This document shows positions 31,340 to 43,539 of a stretch of 64,000 bases of DNA, in pieces. This DNA is from Bathynomus jamesi. Lineage: Eukaryota > Arthropoda > Malacostraca > Isopoda > Cirolanidae. The notes below the pieces were generated by a model. The model was not told where the DNA came from and did not search any database. It saw only the letters and a program-made list of their open reading frames with translations. The DNA lies in assembly GCA_023014485.1 (NCBI GenBank), contig JAJOZX010012070.1, positions 1 through 64,000 of the forward strand, in the 5' to 3' direction. How positions within the stretch are numbered: position 1 is the first letter of the stretch; each line of letters starts with the position of its first letter. Both the position numbers and the translations under genes were made by a program.

Positions 31340-34300
31340 GATAGGAAGCTCATCAGCAATGGACCCTGTAACTGTCATCAAGCGCAAGAGGAAACGTCAG
31401 GATGTCAGTGAGGATTGTTGCTTCTGCCAAAGCAGCGCTGGCGACCTGCGCACAGCATCAGCAAAAGGAAAAGAAAGAACTATGACTGTGGGCGATGAGA
31501 GAAAGAACCTGGGAGATACCTACTATCTTGATGTTTTACAAAGACTGGAGTCATTCCAAGGATGATTTCAATGCATTGGAACTCAAGTAGCATAAATCAT
31601 GCTACTCTTTATTCACCTTTGAAGGCAAACTCAAAAGGCTGCGAAGTCAGCAGCAGACCATGGGTGCATCGGCGACCACAAAAAGTGCAGGCTCTCAGGC
31701 TTTTCCCCCAAAGCGTAGACGTTCAATAACAGTGATTGACTGGACCCTCTGCATGTTTTGCCAAAAGACCACAATGAAACTGCACAGGGTGGAGACAATG
31801 GAGAAGTCAGATGATTTGATCCAGCGTGCCAAACACGACCCTGTTATGAGCATACCGTTGTCAGCGGTGAGTAATGTGATTGCAGTTGAAGGCTGCTATC
31901 ATCTGGCATGTTTGGTGACATTTGAGACGTACTAGAAAACAAGCGGTGTCAGAGGAGCAGCAAGGGCCTGAAAATGAGTGCATGAAGCTGTGCAAAGACT
32001 TGACAGTAGGTCTTTCTCGTGGTCACGTATACAACATGGGAGACGTCTGGGACAGATACGAGTGTGTGTGTAATAACACCAGCATCACCGTGAAATACTC
32101 CAGAAGAACAATGTTCTACGAAGATGTTCAAAGGCTGCTTGGATCAAACGCCAGCTATGTACGCCCATTGTCAAGGGGCCCGCTGCCGATTTACCCTGGA
32201 GAGAGCTCAGATTTCATCATCTCCAGAGCACTGGCTAAGTCTTGTGAACAAGGTCCTGTCACCTCTGAGTCAGAGTCTATTGAAGATGAAGATGTTGATG
32301 TCCGCATGTGTGCCACAAGCAGCATATTCCAAGATATGGTACACGTGGTTCTGAAGGTTCGACAAGATCATCTTGAAACTCCTGGACACTCCGAGACATG
32401 GCAAAGTCTTGATCAAGAACATGTTGATCGCGTCATACCCGACAGTCTGTACCTGTTTCTACGATTGCTCTTTGAAGGAATGGATGCTGTGGATGAGGGA
32501 AGTGAAGAGGACCAGAAAGTGAAGCAGTGTGTGTGTAGCATTGCCCGTGGCCGGACAGTTTGCCTACGGGACAGTTTGCCTACGGGACAGTTTGCCTACG
32601 GGACAGTTTGCCTACTGGACAGTTTGCCTACTGGACAGTTTGCCTACTGGACAGTTTGCCTACTGGACAGTTTGCCTACTGGACAGTTTGCCTACTGGAC
32701 AGTTTGCCTACTGGACAGTTTGCCTACTGGACAGTTTGCCTACGGACAGTTTGCCTACTGGACAGTTTGCCTACTGGACATTATGCCTATTGGACATTAT
32801 GCCTATGGACACCATGCCTATGTGGTATATTTATCCTTACCTTATTTAACTTATTTAACTTATTTAACTTCAGATTCATGCAAAAGAATTAATTCAAAAT
32901 TAAAATGTGTTGTTGCCCTTAATAGCATAAATGTCTGAAAATATATCAAGTAAGAAAGGGAAACAGAAGTTTTCACATAATGGATATTGTATGTGTTTGA
33001 TAAATGTAGCAAGCGCGACCCTTCGTTACTTTTTTGGCGGTGCGAGCAAAAGAGTCAGTGTATTATAAGGTGTATATATAATATGGGTACTTTTCCGTTA
33101 TCTGCCCCATTGACGATTGGTTAGGTTCAGTCATGATATTTTCATTAAAACTATCAAAAATATCACAACTTAACCTAACCAAACGTCACTGCCCGGTTAG
33201 GTCAACTGTACGCCCTTGACGATTGGTAGGTTAAGTCGTGATATTTTCGTTAGTTTTAACGAAAATATCACGACTTAACCTAACCAATCGTCAAGGGGGC
33301 AGATAACGGAAAAGTACCCATATTATATATACACACCTTATAATACACTGACTCTTTTGCTCGCACCTCCAAAAAAGTAACGAAGGGTCGCGCTTGCTAC
33401 ATTTATCAAACACATACAAATATCCATTATGTGAAAACTTCTGTTTCCCTTTCTTAATTGATATATTTTCAGACATTTATGCTATTAAGGGCAACAACAC
33501 ATTTTAATTTTGAATTAATTCTTTTGCATGAATCTGAAGTTAAATAAGTTAAATAAGGTAAGGATAAATATACCATAGGCATGGTGTCCAGTAGGCATGG
33601 TGTCCAGTAGGCATGGTGTCCAGTAGGCATGGTGTCCAGTAGGCATGGTGTCCAGTAGGCAAACTGTCCAGTAGGCAAACTGTCCAGTAGGCAAACTGTC
33701 CAGTAGGCAAACTGTCCAGTAGGCAAACTGTCCAGTAGGCAAACTGTCCAGTAGGCAAACTGTCCAGTAGGCAAACTGTCCAGTAGGCAAACTGTCCAGT
33801 AGGCAAACAGTCCGTAGGCAAACTGTCCTAGCGCCGCATTGCCCAGGGCATAGTCTAAGCAGTCTTCAACCGACGAAAGTTGACACCAAAGCATGTGGGC
33901 TTGGGTCTTACTCTGCACCAAGCCACCCGCTCAGAAGCACTCCTAGATCTGTTCTACGCGGCAAATCACACTATTAGTATCGACACTGTGAGAAGGATAG
34001 ACACCACCATCTCTCAGAACATCCTGGAGAGGTATGCTGAGAATGGATGTCTACATCCCTGACACCATCGTCAACGAGAGAATGATTCACTGCTCTTGTG
34101 ACAACATAGATGTCTTGGAGTCAACCTTAGACGGGAAGAACACCTTCCACAGCACTCAACTGATGGTATGGCAGAGGCCCCCCTCCACAGCAGAGTCATG
34201 GCCAAGAGTGTGGCAAGCACAAGAGATCGAAATCTATCAAACCTGATGACCTACAGGAGTTCCAAAGGCTGGACCAGGCTACCCTCCCATCTGGCAAGAG

Positions 34301-35780
34301 GCCGCCATCTCCTGGCTACGACACTGACATAGACGACTTGTCACATGAACCTGAGAAGGACCGGGCACGTGCCAAGGACTTGGCCTGGGTGGTGTCACGC
34401 ATCCATGATGAAGCGATATCCGCTTCAAGCTGGGGAGCATTCAATCTGTCAGCACTGCGGATCCACCAGTAACGACCGCCGGGATGTTGCCAATCCTGCA
34501 GGCACCAGCAGATGACAATGACACCATGACCACCGTCATCAATCGCTTCATGGCCATTTCTGAGTATGTCAGCCAGAAGTACACCACCATCACTGCTGAT
34601 CAGCCTCTGTACAGCAGGGGTAAGGAACTAGTCTGGGCAAACTCGAAATTTGCCAATGTGGTCTTGCTCATGGGAGGCCTCCATATCTGCTTCAACTTTC
34701 TGAAAGCCATTGGTCAACACGTGGAAAGTGTGGGACTTAATGACTTATGGACAGAGGCAGGTGTGTACGCGGCTAACACTACTGAGACAATGCTGGACGG
34801 CAAGGCCTACTACCGAGCTGTGAGAAGTCACCAGCTGACGTATGAGGCACTGTGGCGCATCAAGTGGCAGATGTTTGAGTCATGGCTGGCTGCAACTGGC
34901 AACGGAGATGAGAACGTCAAACATCTTGCCTTGCTTCGCTTTTCAAAGACAGAGCTGACATAGATGAAATGCGCGATGCTGTGGACAACTTCTCAGACGT
35001 TTTGACAGATGAGAAATTCCAGTCTCATGGAGGAATTCAATGACCAGCACTCTGAAAATCCCAACTTCATGCTGTGGTCATCCTACATGGAAATGGTAGA
35101 GATCCTACTGGCCTTCATCAGAGCTCAGAGAGATGGCATGTGGAGTCTCCACATAGAAGCCTTTGCTGCAATGCTGCCTTGGCTAACTATCTATGACCAC
35201 ACAAACTATACACGTTGGGGGCCGGTCTACTTGGCTGATATGAGAGGTCTTGAGAAGTCAGCACCAGAAGTTCACGCAGAGTTCTGTAATGAACTTTGTC
35301 GTCAAGAGGACGGCGAAGCGCTTCAACCAAGTTCCAGCTGATCAGGCAACCGAATGGATAAATCGTACATGCAAGATGCACAATGGTATCATCGGCATCA
35401 CAAAGAATGACCAAGCAAGAGACAGGTTCTGCATCACATGGTCAGACCGGTCACGCATGTCTCAAGACACAAGATGCCTCTTCAATCTTCAAGATGATGG
35501 GGAAGCCACCTTCACTCGGGTTGACAGTCTGCCTTCTCGCACTAGGCGTGACGCTCATGATGTCATGAAGCTAGTTCAGCAGTTGAAGCAGTTTGACGTC
35601 TTCAGAGTTCACGTGAGTGAAGCAAGAGATACAGATGCCGCCACTAACATCCCACTTGTTTCACTGGCAACCAAAGACACTGCACCCACAGATGTTGTGG
35701 AGAACCTGCTGACAGCTCAGGATCGAGGAAAGCAGCATGTAATCGGCTTCATGAAGGAAAGACTGATTGAACAGATCTAC
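31340..35780 (+). pseudogene. Broken gene of an uncharacterised repeat-associated family
   Basis: A collinear set of frames belongs to one large protein. A CCFCQ block and ASAKGKER come first (from about 31,360). Then CMFCQKTTMKLHRVETMEKS (31,750-31,810) and GCYHLACLVTF follow. After a frame change come NECMKLCKDLTVGL and a central region to CVCSIA (32,525-32,546). It resumes after the foldback element with WTPKHVGLG-like sequence (33,880), DNIDVLESTLDGKNTFH (34,100-34,150), LLMGGLHICFNFLKAIG (34,666-34,716), LADMRGLEKSAPEVHAEF (35,233-35,286), VVKRTAKRFNQVPADQATEW and GIIGITKNDQARDRF. From memory, proteins with these CxFCQ and DM..LE..APEV.AEF motifs are very numerous and uncharacterised in invertebrates, which suggests a transposon origin. 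There are several frameshifts and one large insertion. It ends where the SINE module at 35,779 begins. Confidence 0.6.
32547..33835. mobile_element. Foldback element B with tandem-repeat arms
   Basis: A 1,289-bp palindrome flanked by an exact 9-bp duplication GCATTGCCC (32,538-32,546 and 33,836-33,844). The outer arms consist of a 16-bp unit of the type ACAGTTTGCCTACTGG, repeated ~15 times on each side. Unit variants ACATTATGCC and ACACCATGCC occur inward. The inner arms (about 32,870-33,110 and 33,300-33,535) are near-perfect complements. The centre carries the core shared with foldbacks A, C and D, itself as smaller inverted copies. A 9-bp duplication and long arms are typical of Mutator-type elements. 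It interrupts the uncharacterised gene between CVCSIA and its continuation. The VCLLDSLPTG frames are repeat artefacts. Confidence 0.85.
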
Positions 35781-35885
35781 AGTTCTAAGCTAAGGCTAAC
35801 AAAAACCCTAAGATCCACTCTAAGTTTAGCCCGAGAGAAAGGAAAGAGTAGGGGGTTAAAAGAGGAGAATAGGGTTAAGAAAGTA
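35779..35885 (-). repeat. SINE 3' module without 5S head
   Basis: Complement of 2,395-2,505, sharing AAAACCCTAAGATCCACTCT and the following AGCCCGAGAGAAAGGAAAGA. The open frame running through it to 36,140 is read-through of the broken gene into this repeat. Confidence 0.7.
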
Positions 35886-36301
35886 GCAAAACCTATCATT
35901 CGTGGGTTAACATTCATTCAGAGAGAGAGAAAGAAAGACTTCCCATCATCATCCGCCGGCCACTGCCGACAAATCGGAAAAATAGTCGGAGAGAATAGGA
36001 AAGGGGTGAAAGATGAAAAGAAAATAAGAACGCTTAGAAATCATGCACACACAGTCTTAACTCAAACTCTGTCATACCATGCAAACTACATATATGCACG
36101 TAAGGAGAGGATAAGAAAAAAAAAAGTAGGTAGAGTATAACAAAAAGTGGGTTAGTTTACGCTACGAGCTACATCTACGTTCGTGTTAGGCTAATTTTTT
36201 TTTTATTTTATTGCTGACATATCACAAGCTGGCATTAATCGTCAACAGACTCATCTTCGACCATCACCCCCAGAGCTCCTGTTGCTATTTGTTCTATTAT
36301 T

Positions 36302-36566
36302 TTAAATGACGTTAATATTTCTAAAATGCCCATCTAAACGGTTTTTAAACATATTAACGCTGGTAGAGTTCACGACGGACGCGGGAAGATTATTCCATTT
36401 ATCAATTACTTTTAAACGTAAAAAAGTTTTTAGCGACGTTAGTAATGAAACGTCTGCCACGCAACTTAAATCCGTTATTACGAGTATTGCTATTATCGAA
36501 AGTGAAGAGTTTGTCAAAATTTACGTTATCGATTTTATTAACGATTTTGAAAACTTCAATAAGCTC
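36302..36566 (-). pseudogene. LINE C-terminal fragment (CR1-like)
   Basis: Minus strand: LIEVFKIVNKIDNVNFDKLF, then NTRNNGFKLRGRRF and, after a frameshift, KWNNLPASVVNSTSVNMFKN. It is homologous to, but diverged from, the CR1 ends at 6.8 kb and 62 kb. It is cut off exactly at the hAT terminus at 36,567. Confidence 0.8.
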
Positions 36567-36788
36567 TAGGGGGTGCACCGGATGTGAATTTTTCATATCC
36601 GGCCGGATATACTGTATACTATTAGGTACCGTATTATTTTTACACTCATATTGCTATGTTTTGTTTTGCATTGGGGGCAAGCGCCCCCCCCCCAAATAAG
36701 ATAAATAATAATTTAAGTATATTCAAATGTTTAATTGTTTTGTTCTCTTTCAGGTTCTTGTGTTGTATTAAACTATTAAGTATTAATC

Positions 36789-38767
36789 ATGACAAGTTTT
36801 GTGTGGTCACTGTATACAATAAATGATCCTAGCGATATCACTGCAAAGTGTAATATTTGCCAAAAGATTATCAAACGTGGGACGGAGAAAGGTGGCCAAA
36901 AGTCTTTTAGCACAACACCTCTTCATAATCATTTGAAGATTAATCACCCAAAAGAGTATGCTGAAGCCAAAAACGAAAATGACAAAAAAAGAATAGCTGC
37001 GACTGAATCAAAGAAAATAGGCATAGATAGAATACGGGCTAGATATTAACTTCTACTGGTAGTACTCTGAAAGAAAAGAAAATGGACCAAATGAGTAAGC
37101 ACTAAGCAGATCTCAATAGAGGAAAGCTTTTCATCTAAAAAAATATGGGACATCAATGACTCCAGGTCTGTAATGATTCATTGTAAAATTGGCATGATGA
37201 TGGCTTTGGACAACCAGCCATTTACTTTAGTTGAAGATGATGGTTTTATTGATCTAATGGCCTACCTCCAACCCAGATATCTCTTACCGAGCAGAAGGTA
37301 CTTCTCCGATACCATAATTCCTCATCTTTATAATGAGTTCAAGACTAAAATTGCTCAGAAGTTGGAAGAAGTAAAACATGTCAGCTTTTCTTCAGATATA
37401 TGGACATGCACAACCTCTCAAAAAAGTTTTATATCATTATCAGGTCACTGGATAGGTAAAGATTTTGAAAGATACTATGCTGTGCTACATGCCTCTCATT
37501 TCTCAGGGTCGCATACTGGCAAGAATATATCTGAAAAGTTTCACTCTATGTGGGATAGTTCGGATCTTGATGCAAATAAGAGGAATTTATTGGTGAGGGA
37601 TGGAGCTAGTAATATGGCTCTTGGTAGTGACCTGGCTGAAATACCTTCAATACACTGCAGCATTCATTTACTCCAACTGGTTATTAGTGACTCAATTATG
37701 GTTCAGAGGAGTGTAATTGATATCCTTGCAAAATGTCGCAGCCTTGCAACTCACTTTAATCATTCTTCTTTGGCCTGTAACAATTTCAAACACATTCAAG
37801 TGCAGCAAAATCTTGAGCCTCTCCTATTGGTTCAAGATGTCCCAACACGTTGGAGCAGTGCATATTTGATGCTAGAAAGATTATATAAATTAAAAATTCC
37901 AGTGCAACTGTATTTGGCTGATCGTAGTGAATTACCTACCATCACATCCTTCGAGTGGACACTGATACGAAATCTCCTTAAAATATTAAAACCATTCTTC
38001 CAACTAACTCAGGAAATGAGTTCGGAAAAATAAACTTTATCTTCCGTAATCCCAAGCATTTGTATTTCACAAGGATTTTTTTCAAAGATTGGCCATGATG
38101 ACCAAGGTGTTCAAACGACAAAGAGAGAACTCCTGACTTCTCTTCGAGCGCGTTTCTTGTCGGAGAGTAATGATGAGAAGTCTTTGAACATAATGAAAAA
38201 CAGGGCTTATGTGACTGCGACTGCAATAGATCCGCGGTATAAGTTATCGTTCTTTCAACAAGATCGAAAAGAGCAGGCTAAATCCTGGCTGATTGAAGTA
38301 GTCATAAGTATTGAAAATGACGAAGGTGGTAATGATTCTAATGAAAATGAAAGTGAAGGTAATGAAAGTGGAAGCGAAAGCAGCTCAAATTCCAGTTCTT
38401 CTATGCGAAAGAGGAAAGACGAAGAGGACATTCTTGAAGCGTGTTTTATGGGGAAGTAAGTTACAAGAGAAGAAAGGTTGAAAAAAAGACTGCTCCTGTT
38501 CTACTGATTGCAGGGGAATTAGACCGATATGCATCTGAACCTCTTGTAGATAGGAAACGCTGTCCAGTTCAAATTTGGAAGCAGGAGGACCGATTTCCTC
38601 TCCTTAAAACTATTGTTTCAAAGCTTCTCTGCATACCCGCATCCTCTGTATTTTCAGAGGGAATGTTTTCTGAATATGGAAACATCTATGAAGCAAGGCG
38701 ATCCCGAATATTGCCTAAAAGAGGAGAAATGCTCTTGTTTCTGCACCACAACTTAAAAAAGTTCTAA
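36789..38767 (+). pseudogene. hAT transposase, BED zinc finger type
   Basis: ATG at 36,789. The BED finger has CNICQ ... HNHLKINH (residues ~24-60). After a broken linker (37,047-37,170) comes the RNase H-like core: SSDIWTCTTSQKSFISLSGH, LLVRDGASNMALG and CSIHLLQLVISD. PTRWSSAYLMLERL follows. The C-terminal hAT dimerisation region is CPVQIWKQEDRFPLLKTIVS, LLCIPASSVFSE and ARRSRILP. A TAA at 38,031-38,033 interrupts the frame, and a frameshift lies near 38,450. The length matches ZBED-type hAT transposases (~600-650 aa). It would cut and paste the element by recognising its ends, but is dead here. Confidence 0.85.
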
Positions 38768-39127
38768 ATCACTGTTGTTGAGTTTTTTTATTCTGAAGAC
38801 CTCCAGGCTGAATGGCGGCATCTGACCTACACAATAGTGCCCTCCATTCATTGATTCCATTCCAGGCATTTTATATTGTATTCAATGTATTGTTTTACAT
38901 TTGTCAAGCTTGTATTGTTTTGAAAATAAAGGAAAAAAAAAGAGAAAAAAGAATGGAAAGCAAGTGCAGGGGTCTAGCAATATTTTACTCTTTAAAAAAT
39001 TTAACGCCTAGACGTTTTTATAAAAATCTGATTATATTAATAAAACTGTAATCGTTAAGGATGGACAGATGTTTTATTTATTCTTGTCATCAGCATTCTT
39101 CTTCTTTCTCTTCGCCCGTTCCGGCCT

Positions 39128-41045
39128 CTATGCGGGGTCGGCGTTTCTGACCAGCCTCCTCCACACAGCCCGGTCCTGGGCTTCTTCCTCCGACAAACCC
39201 TTCTCCCTCAAATCGTCCCTCACCTTCTCCATCCACCTTCGCTTCGGTCTGCCTCTCTTTCTCCTGCCATGCACCTCCATATTCATCGTTCTCTTACCCA
39301 CATAATCTTCGTCCCCTCTCATCACATGTCCATACCATTTCAGTCTACTTTCTTGTATCTTCCTCGAGATTTCTCCAACCTTTGTTGTGCCCCTTATCCT
39401 TTTATTCCTTACTCTATCCAACCTTGTCACTCCGCACATCCATCTCAGCATTCTCATCTCCGTTACATCGTCTTTTCTCATGATCTTTCTTTATAGCCCA
39501 AGACTCAGCCCCATACATCATAGCCGGTCTTACCACAGTCTTATACACTTTTCCCTTAACCCTTGCGCCTATTCTTCGGTCACACAACACCCCTGAAACT
39601 TTCTTCCAATTTTTCCAACCAGATTGCACTGTGTGTGTTATTTCTGTGTCCAGCTCACCGTCCTCAGCCACTGTCGATCCCAAGTACGTAAACTTACTTA
39701 CTCTCTTTAACCTCGCTCCCTCTAAACTAATTTCTGAGTCTTGATTTTCGTAGAACCTCGGGTACTCCGTTTTCTTTCTGCTGATTTTCAACCCTCTGTC
39801 TTCAAAAGTCCTCCTCCATTCCTTCAATTTTCTTTCTACTACTTCTCTCCTGTTGCTGCACAGAACAATATCGTCTGCAAAGAGCATACACCAAGGGGAT
39901 TGATCTTTTATCCCCTGGGCCAACACATCCATAATCAAAACAAAAAGGTACGGGCTCAAAGATGATCCCTGATGTAGACCAACCCTCACGGGGAACCATT
40001 CCGTTACAACTACACTACTCCTAACCTGGGTCCTTGCTCCTTCATACATACTTTGCACCAACCTAACGTACTTCTCCGGCACACCTTTCTCTCTCATACA
40101 CCTCCAAACCTCCTGGCGTGGCACTCTATCATATGCTTTCTCTAGGTCGATGAAAACCATGTGCAGTCCCTTTTGTCGCTCCCGGTGTTTCTCCATCAAC
40201 TGCCTCAGTGCAAAAATCGCATCAGTTGTTCCCCTACCTGGCATAAAACCCAACTGCTCTTCCCCCACGGTTCTCTCTTCTCTTAACCTTTTCTCTATAA
40301 TCCTTTCCCAAACCTTCATCGTGTGTGACATAAGCTTTATTCCCCTATAATTTCCACAATCCTGGATGTCCCCCTTCTCTTTGTAGATAGGTACGAGTGT
40401 ACTATCCCCCCACTCCTCCGGCATTTCCTCTTGTTCATATATCTTCTGCATCAGATCCCACAATAGATCTATGCCCTCATCTCCCAAACAATTCCACGCC
40501 TCCACTGGTATCCCATCCGGTCCCAATGCCTTCCCCTTCTTCATTCCTTTCAACGCCACCTTCACCTCCTCCCTACTCACTCCTGAAGTTAACCCTTGAT
40601 TTGGGACACCATCTTCAAAAATAACTCTTGGGTTTTCCTCATTTAACAGATGTTCAAAATAACTCTTCCATCTATCCATGATTTTATCCTGATCCTTTAA
40701 GACCACTCCCTGCCCATCCTTTACCTGTTTAATTTGAGTAAAATCTTTACTCGCCTTATCCCTAGCCTTCACTATTCTAAGGATCTTTCTCTCTCCCGGC
40801 GGTGTCTCCAACTCTTTATATACTTCATCCATCGCCTGCGCCTTGGTTCTTGCCACTCCCTTCTTCGCCTGCCTATAGCTTTCTCTATCCTCTTGTCTAC
40901 CAGATGTGTCCCACTTCTTTTTAGCATCTTTCTTCCTTTTAATCACCTCCTGAACCTCTTCATTCCACCACCACGTCTCTTTATCTTCAGGGGGTCTTCT
41001 ACCTGATGTTTTGCCCAGTACTTCCTCACCAACTCTCAATATCAC
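39128..41045 (-). pseudogene. RTE reverse transcriptase
   Basis: The main frame is 41,045-39,414. Linker helices KETWWWNEEVQEVIKRKKDA come first, then GMKKGKALGPDGIPVEAW, LVPIYKEKGDIQDCGNYRGI, LGFMPGRGTTDAIFALRQLM, FIDLEKAYDRVPR, GLHQGSSLSPYLFVLIMDVL and the catalytic MLFADDIVLCSN (about 39,852-39,890). The C-terminal zinc-like region continues in another frame (39,481-39,128: MRMLRWMCGVTRLDRVRN, GRPKRRWMEKVRDDLREKG). One frameshift near 39,480 separates them. The motif set is that of RTE/BovB-type elements. Confidence 0.9.
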
Positions 41046-42083
41046 CCGGCTGTTCTCCTCCCACCATTCTTGTACTCTCCAACGACCTTACTTCTTCCAA
41101 AACCTTCTCCTCAAACTTCCTTTTCTGGTCTTCTTTCTTCAGTCCCCACCACTTTATCCTACGTGTCACCTGTTCTTGCCTTCTTTTCCTACCACTCTTA
41201 AACGACCAATCCATCACCAGGATTCTATGTTGCGCCGCCACGCTTTCCCCGTTTATGACTTTGCAGTTCTTAACTTCTTCCAAATGGGATCTCCTGCACA
41301 TTAGAAAGTCTATCTGGCTTTCTCTTCCTCCGCTCCTATAGGTCACAAACTGGTTATCTTTTTTCTGGAAGGTGTTGACTATCGCTAGATCAAACGCCAT
41401 CGCGAAATCCACCACCCTTTCCCCTTCTTCATTTCTCTCTCCCACGCCCCAACCACCATGCACCCTCTCAGTCACCTCTCTACTTCTTCCCACATGGCCA
41501 TTCAGGTCTCCACCCAAGATCACTTTTTCCCCTCTGGTATCGCACCAAGTTCTTGATCCAACTGATTCCAAAACACTTCCTTTTCTACACCTTCACAGCC
41601 AGCTTGGGGGGCATACGCACTCACGATGTTCACCGTCATCTCGTCAAGGCCCAGCTTAACACTCATAACTCTATCGCTCCTTCTACTCACACTCACCAGG
41701 CTATCCTTCAGCACTTCTGACAGCACTATACCAACACCGTTTCTACCCTGTTCATTCGTTCCACTATAAAGCAACTTATATCCCCCTCCCAGCTCCCTTG
41801 CTTTATTTCCTCTCCACCTCGTCTCCTGCACACACAATACTCCCACACACCGTCTCTCCATCAAATCCGCCACCTCCCTTTCTCTCCCAGTCATAGAGCC
41901 TACATTCAACGTCCCAACTCTAACCACTCGGACTAGCTTCTTTACCCGAGCCCGTCCTCGACTCGGCAGCCCTCGTCCATTTCTCGCGGGGGTCAGGCGA
42001 GGCCCCTGCGCGTCGCATACGGGGTACGCCCTGGCATTTTCCGAGGCTATATGAATTTGGCTCATCATTCTTGGTTTTGGCAA
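41026..42083 (-). pseudogene. RTE endonuclease domain
   Basis: Two frames, 42,083-41,520 and 41,571-41,026. VRVGTLNVGSMTGR, LCVQETRWRG and NIVSAYAPQAG are followed, after a frameshift near 41,545, by LGGDLNGHVG, DFAMAFDLAIVNTF, YRSGGRESQIDFLMC and SVAAQHRILVMD. These are the Mg-binding and catalytic blocks of the AP-endonuclease fold that nicks target DNA. A second small overlap at 41,026-41,045 joins to the RT frame. Confidence 0.9.
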
Positions 42084-42539
42084 AATCTTTCACGGCTGGA
42101 TGCCCTTCCTGACGCCATCCCTCACCATTTATCCGGGCTTGAGACCGGCACTGAGTTGTGCTGGCTTGCACCCCCAGTGGCTGGTGTTGATTTAATATAA
42201 AAAGTGTTGCTGGACTGGTTTAGGGGTGGGCCCTGGAGGGCTTTCCATTTTTTTTGTATAAAATATTATTTGTAATGTGTTGTCATCATATTATGGCAGA
42301 TTTTCATACAGATGTTAATTTTCTTGTCTTGGCCTATATCCGGCCGGATACCGGATATTTAGCAATATCCGGCCGAATATCATATCCGGTGCACCCCTAC
42401 CGTAGACCCATTTCGGGCTGTTGCCAACTAGCCTTTTATAACCAAACAATTATTTAACTTAATTACATTTCTTATTAACATTATTATCATCTTTATTAAA
42501 CAAACATTATTAAATTCTTATAAACAAACATTTTAATTC

Positions 42540-43490
42540 TTAATTAGACATTACTACAGTCTGCAGTCAAAGATAAGTATTCAGCATTGCTAATTTCATT
42601 AAGTATTTTATTTTTTACTCTAGTATATATGTCTGAAATAACCTGCTCATTAAAATATCTTCTAGAAGGTAGGTTATACTGTGGAGTGTGGAGCCAAATG
42701 CTCTATCAATCTTTTAAATCTCTTATCCTCAACTAAAGAAAATGGTTGCTGATCAGCAGCAACCATTTCTCCTATTTTACTATGAATTTCTCTACTTCTT
42801 TTGTCATTTATATCCCAAACTTTCTTTTTCTATCACCTGAAAAATTGTTGGTTTTGAGTTTTTTGCTGTACAGTAGTTGCTGAGGAAGTCGTAGCTTCTT
42901 CAGAGGGTCTTTTATTTGGTTCATCTTTCTTCATTTTCTCTTTTTGTACCAAATCATAAACATTATGATGTTTACCTTGTAGGTGCTTAAAAAGCGGGGT
43001 TGTGCTATAATATTTGCTACCTTTATTGCTAGGTCCTCTTGATATCTCTTCAGGACAGAGTGCAAATAGCTTTAATGCTATCTTTTTCACATTTTTTAAA
43101 AATATACAGTATTATAGAATATAGACTAACAGCCTTATGCTTAGGAAAAATATATATACAGTATGTAAGTGAAATATATTTAATATCTATATCTGTAGAG
43201 AGAAAACATAAGTGATAAAACAAATGAAATAATATATTGCTTAATAATGAGGCAGCACGTGCGAGAACAATCTAAGCGCCAAATATAAAAATTGCCAGAA
43301 AACGCAGTTAAAGTACCAATTTAGAAATTAATAAAACATATATTATTTAAAATTATAGACCTACTAATTAGGGCCAAAGCTAACACAAAACGTTCCGGCA
43401 GCAGGATGTTCCGGCTTCCGGTCGGAACCAAAATTTGTTGACCAGATATTCCGGCCAAAAATCCGGTTCCGGTACACCTCTAATGTTTTG
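42540..43490 (-). pseudogene. Second hAT element, 5' part only
   Basis: The right end GGTTCCGGTACACCTCTAAT (from 43,471) is a hAT terminus read on the minus strand (TTAGAGGTGTACCGGAACC). CCGGAACA-type subterminal words follow. Inside, the minus frame 43,090-42,833 has the BED-like region SNKGSKYYSTTPLFKHLQGK, and SLVEDKRFKRLIEHLAPH continues near 42,660-42,740 in another frame. The rest of the transposase and the other end are missing. Confidence 0.7.
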
Positions 43491-43539
43491 TACTTACACT
43501 GATAATAATAATGATAAATTAGATAGTGAGCAAACATTT

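Larger units (their letters stand above)
39090..42180 (-). mobile_element. Nearly full-length RTE-clade LINE
   Basis: Minus-strand non-LTR element with apurinic-type endonuclease, RT and a short 3' end ending AAGAAGAATGCTGATGAC. It lies within the hAT element. Its 5' part reads INGEGWRQEGHPAVKDFAKT, a typical leader of RTE copies. It looks young: the RT frame is open for 543 codons. Confidence 0.8.
36567..42399 (+). mobile_element. hAT transposon with nested RTE LINE
   Basis: The ends TAGGGGGTGCACCGGAT and ATCCGGTGCACCCCTA form the terminal inverted repeat, followed inside by multiple CCGGCCGGATAT words. It encodes a BED-finger hAT transposase and carries an RTE LINE of about 3.1 kb (39,090-42,180) in its 3' part. 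The flanks show no 8-bp duplication (ATAAGCTC versus CCGTAGAC), and the LINE cut at 36,566 does not resume at 42,400. A rearrangement has therefore joined different flanks. Confidence 0.85.

Noticed and set aside
32560..33830. Regular 16-bp repeats that could be mistaken for a CRISPR array or a coding repeat (VCLLDSLPTGQFAYW frames)
   Set aside because: There are no unique spacers, units are contiguous, and the array is mirrored on the other side of a palindrome. It forms the arms of a foldback transposon in animal DNA, and the open frames come from the unit lacking stops.
35780..36140. C-terminal extension of the uncharacterised gene (basic tail to 36,140)
   Set aside because: The sequence from 35,779 matches the SINE 3' module at 2.4 kb in inverse orientation, so the frame is accidental read-through.
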